Below are positions 63,015 to 64,000 of a DNA stretch of 64,000 nt, piece by piece (positions within the stretch are counted from its first letter, which is position 1; each line of letters starts with the position of its first letter). This stretch comes from Cognataquiflexum gelatinilyticum (GTDB lineage Bacteria; Bacteroidota; Bacteroidia; Cytophagales; Cyclobacteriaceae). The notes below the pieces were generated by a model. It was not told the DNA's origin and did no database searches. It was given only the letters and a program-made list of their open reading frames with translations. Where the stretch lies: positions 210,291 through 274,290 of the forward strand of contig NZ_JANAEZ010000007.1 of NCBI RefSeq assembly GCF_024813435.1, read 5' to 3'. The translations under genes were made by a program, and so were the position numbers.

Positions 63015-63943
63015 TGGGACAATTCGTTACAGCTTTCGCCCCGGCAACTGTCGCCAATGTGTCCTGCGGATTTGATATCCTGGGATTTGCCATCGATAGA
63101 TTGGGCGACAAGGTGACGGTGTCTTTCAATCAGGATGGGATATTGAGAGTGACAGGAATCGAAGGAGACGGGGGAAAACTTCCTTTGGAAGCAGAGAAGA
63201 ATACCTGTTCTGTAGCCATTCAAGCCATGCTCAACAAGCTTGGTTCGAATCAGGGGATTGATATTTTCCTTGAAAAAGGATTGCCGCTCGGTTCAGGAAT
63301 GGGTTCCTCGGCTGCAAGTGCTGCAGCGGCATTGGAAGCTGCGAATGTGCTTTTGGGCAATCCATTTACCAAAGAAGAGTTGGTTCCTTTCGCTATGGAA
63401 TCAGAGCGGATCGCCTGCGGTTCAGCCCATGCGGACAATGTTGCTCCATCTATCTTGGGCGGTTTTGTGTTGATCAGGGATTATGATCCTTTGGATATTG
63501 TGAAGCTACCGGTTCCCGAAGGCATTTTCTGTACCTTGGTACATCCCCATATTGAATTGAAAACATCCGATTCGAGAAGTGTACTGCGTAAGCAGATTTC
63601 CCTCAAAGAGTCCGTGATGCAATCCGGAAATATTGCCGGGTTTATAGCGGCATTGTATAAGTCCGACTTGGCTTTGCTCAGCAGGTCATTGAAAGATGTC
63701 ATCGCCGAGCCTTCCCGCGCATTGCTGATTCCTGGATTTTATGAATTGCGGGACGCAATCAAGTCCATCGGGTCTTTGGGTTCAGGAATCTCAGGTTCAG
63801 GACCGACCATATTTGTCCTTTCTCCAAATGGAGACATTGCACACGAAGCCGGTGAAAAAGCCAAAGAAGTTTTCCAAAAAATCGGCCTTGGCGTCGACGT
63901 GTATGTGTCGGAAGTGAATAAACGCGGAGCGTTTGTGGTGTAG
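63014..63943 (+). CDS. thrB: Homoserine kinase
   Basis: 309 residues. It is a GHMP kinase converting homoserine to O-phosphohomoserine. The ATP loop LPLGSGMGSSAASAAAALEA (about 91-110), the substrate motif FAPATVANVSCGFDILGFA at the N-terminus, and the third GHMP motif GSGISGSGPTIFVLS are all present. It is translated from the TAATG overlap with thrA; threonine synthase thrC would be expected just beyond the window. Confidence 0.97.
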   Translation: MGQFVTAFAPATVANVSCGFDILGFAIDRLGDKVTVSFNQDGILRVTGIEGDGGKLPLEAEKNTCSVAIQAMLNKLGSNQGIDIFLEKGLPLGSGMGSSAASAAAALEAANVLLGNPFTKEELVPFAMESERIACGSAHADNVAPSILGGFVLIRDYDPLDIVKLPVPEGIFCTLVHPHIELKTSDSRSVLRKQISLKESVMQSGNIAGFIAALYKSDLALLSRSLKDVIAEPSRALLIPGFYELRDAIKSIGSLGSGISGSGPTIFVLSPNGDIAHEAGEKAKEVFQKIGLGVDVYVSEVNKRGAFVV

Positions 63944-64000
63944 GAGATGTGAGATGTGAGACTTGAGATTTGAGAAAAGAAGCGAGAAACGAGAGCTGAT
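63944..64000. repeat. Degenerate 'gatgtgagacttgag' spacer repeat at window edge
   Basis: A run of near-copies of GATGTGAGA / CTTGAGA / AAGCGAGAAACGAGAG follows the thrB stop. It is of the same general type as the degenerate spacers at 57096 and 58419. Confidence 0.5.

Overview
The window is chromosomal DNA from a member of the Bacteroidetes, most likely the order Cytophagales (a Cyclobacteriaceae/Algoriphagus-like organism). The reasons are the gliding gene gldE beside ssb, mutY and an HU gene, GTP-type PEP carboxykinase, several Bacteroidetes-only families (6-bladed beta-propeller lipoproteins, DUF6702, Spy-like and META lipoproteins), the near absence of Shine-Dalgarno sequences, and TAnnTTTG-type -7 promoter elements. 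The genus is inferred. I found no rRNA, tRNA, CRISPR array, transposase or prophage.

Layout. 1-13.4 kb: a membrane protein cut by the window edge, two esterases (one CE15-like), pckG, a flavin amine oxidase plus secreted amidase pair, a Tat-exported sugar isomerase-like protein and fumC. 13.5-16.7 kb: ridA, and divergently the kynurenine operon kynU-kmo. 16.7-17.2 kb: an AT-rich gene-free stretch with clustered DnaA boxes, a candidate oriC. 17.2-27.3 kb: a CLC channel, an M28 peptidase, YjjX, YebC, NDH-2 and several secreted proteins. 27.6-33.6 kb: gltB-gltD. 34-40 kb: mutY-ssb-gldE on the minus strand, and HU, a TPR protein, a 29-residue very basic protein and RNase G on the plus strand. 40-51 kb: secreted and lipoprotein genes, an M14 carboxypeptidase diverging from a dipeptide epimerase, an LRR lipoprotein between two palindromic repeats, an M19 dipeptidase, and 3-hydroxyanthranilate dioxygenase. 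51-54.4 kb: DUF6702, HupE/UreJ and an M1 metallopeptidase. 54.4-56 kb: an accessory-looking island with an orphan gene between diverged direct repeats. 56-60 kb: hemH, an MFS transporter, a UPF0316 protein, a META lipoprotein and a cupin. 60.3-64 kb: the threonine operon with a Thr-rich leader peptide, thrA and thrB.

How the genes connect. kynU, kmo and the distant 3-hydroxyanthranilate dioxygenase gene supply three steps of aerobic tryptophan-to-quinolinate (NAD) synthesis. pckG, fumC, gltBD, thrAB and NDH-2 are central carbon, nitrogen and respiratory functions. The M14 peptidase, L-Ala-D/L-Glu epimerase and M19 dipeptidase fit murein peptide recycling. The most unusual features are the threonine leader/attenuator, the candidate oriC, the repeat-flanked orphan gene, the paired palindromes around the LRR gene, and terminator hairpins that contain the stop codon of the gene they end.
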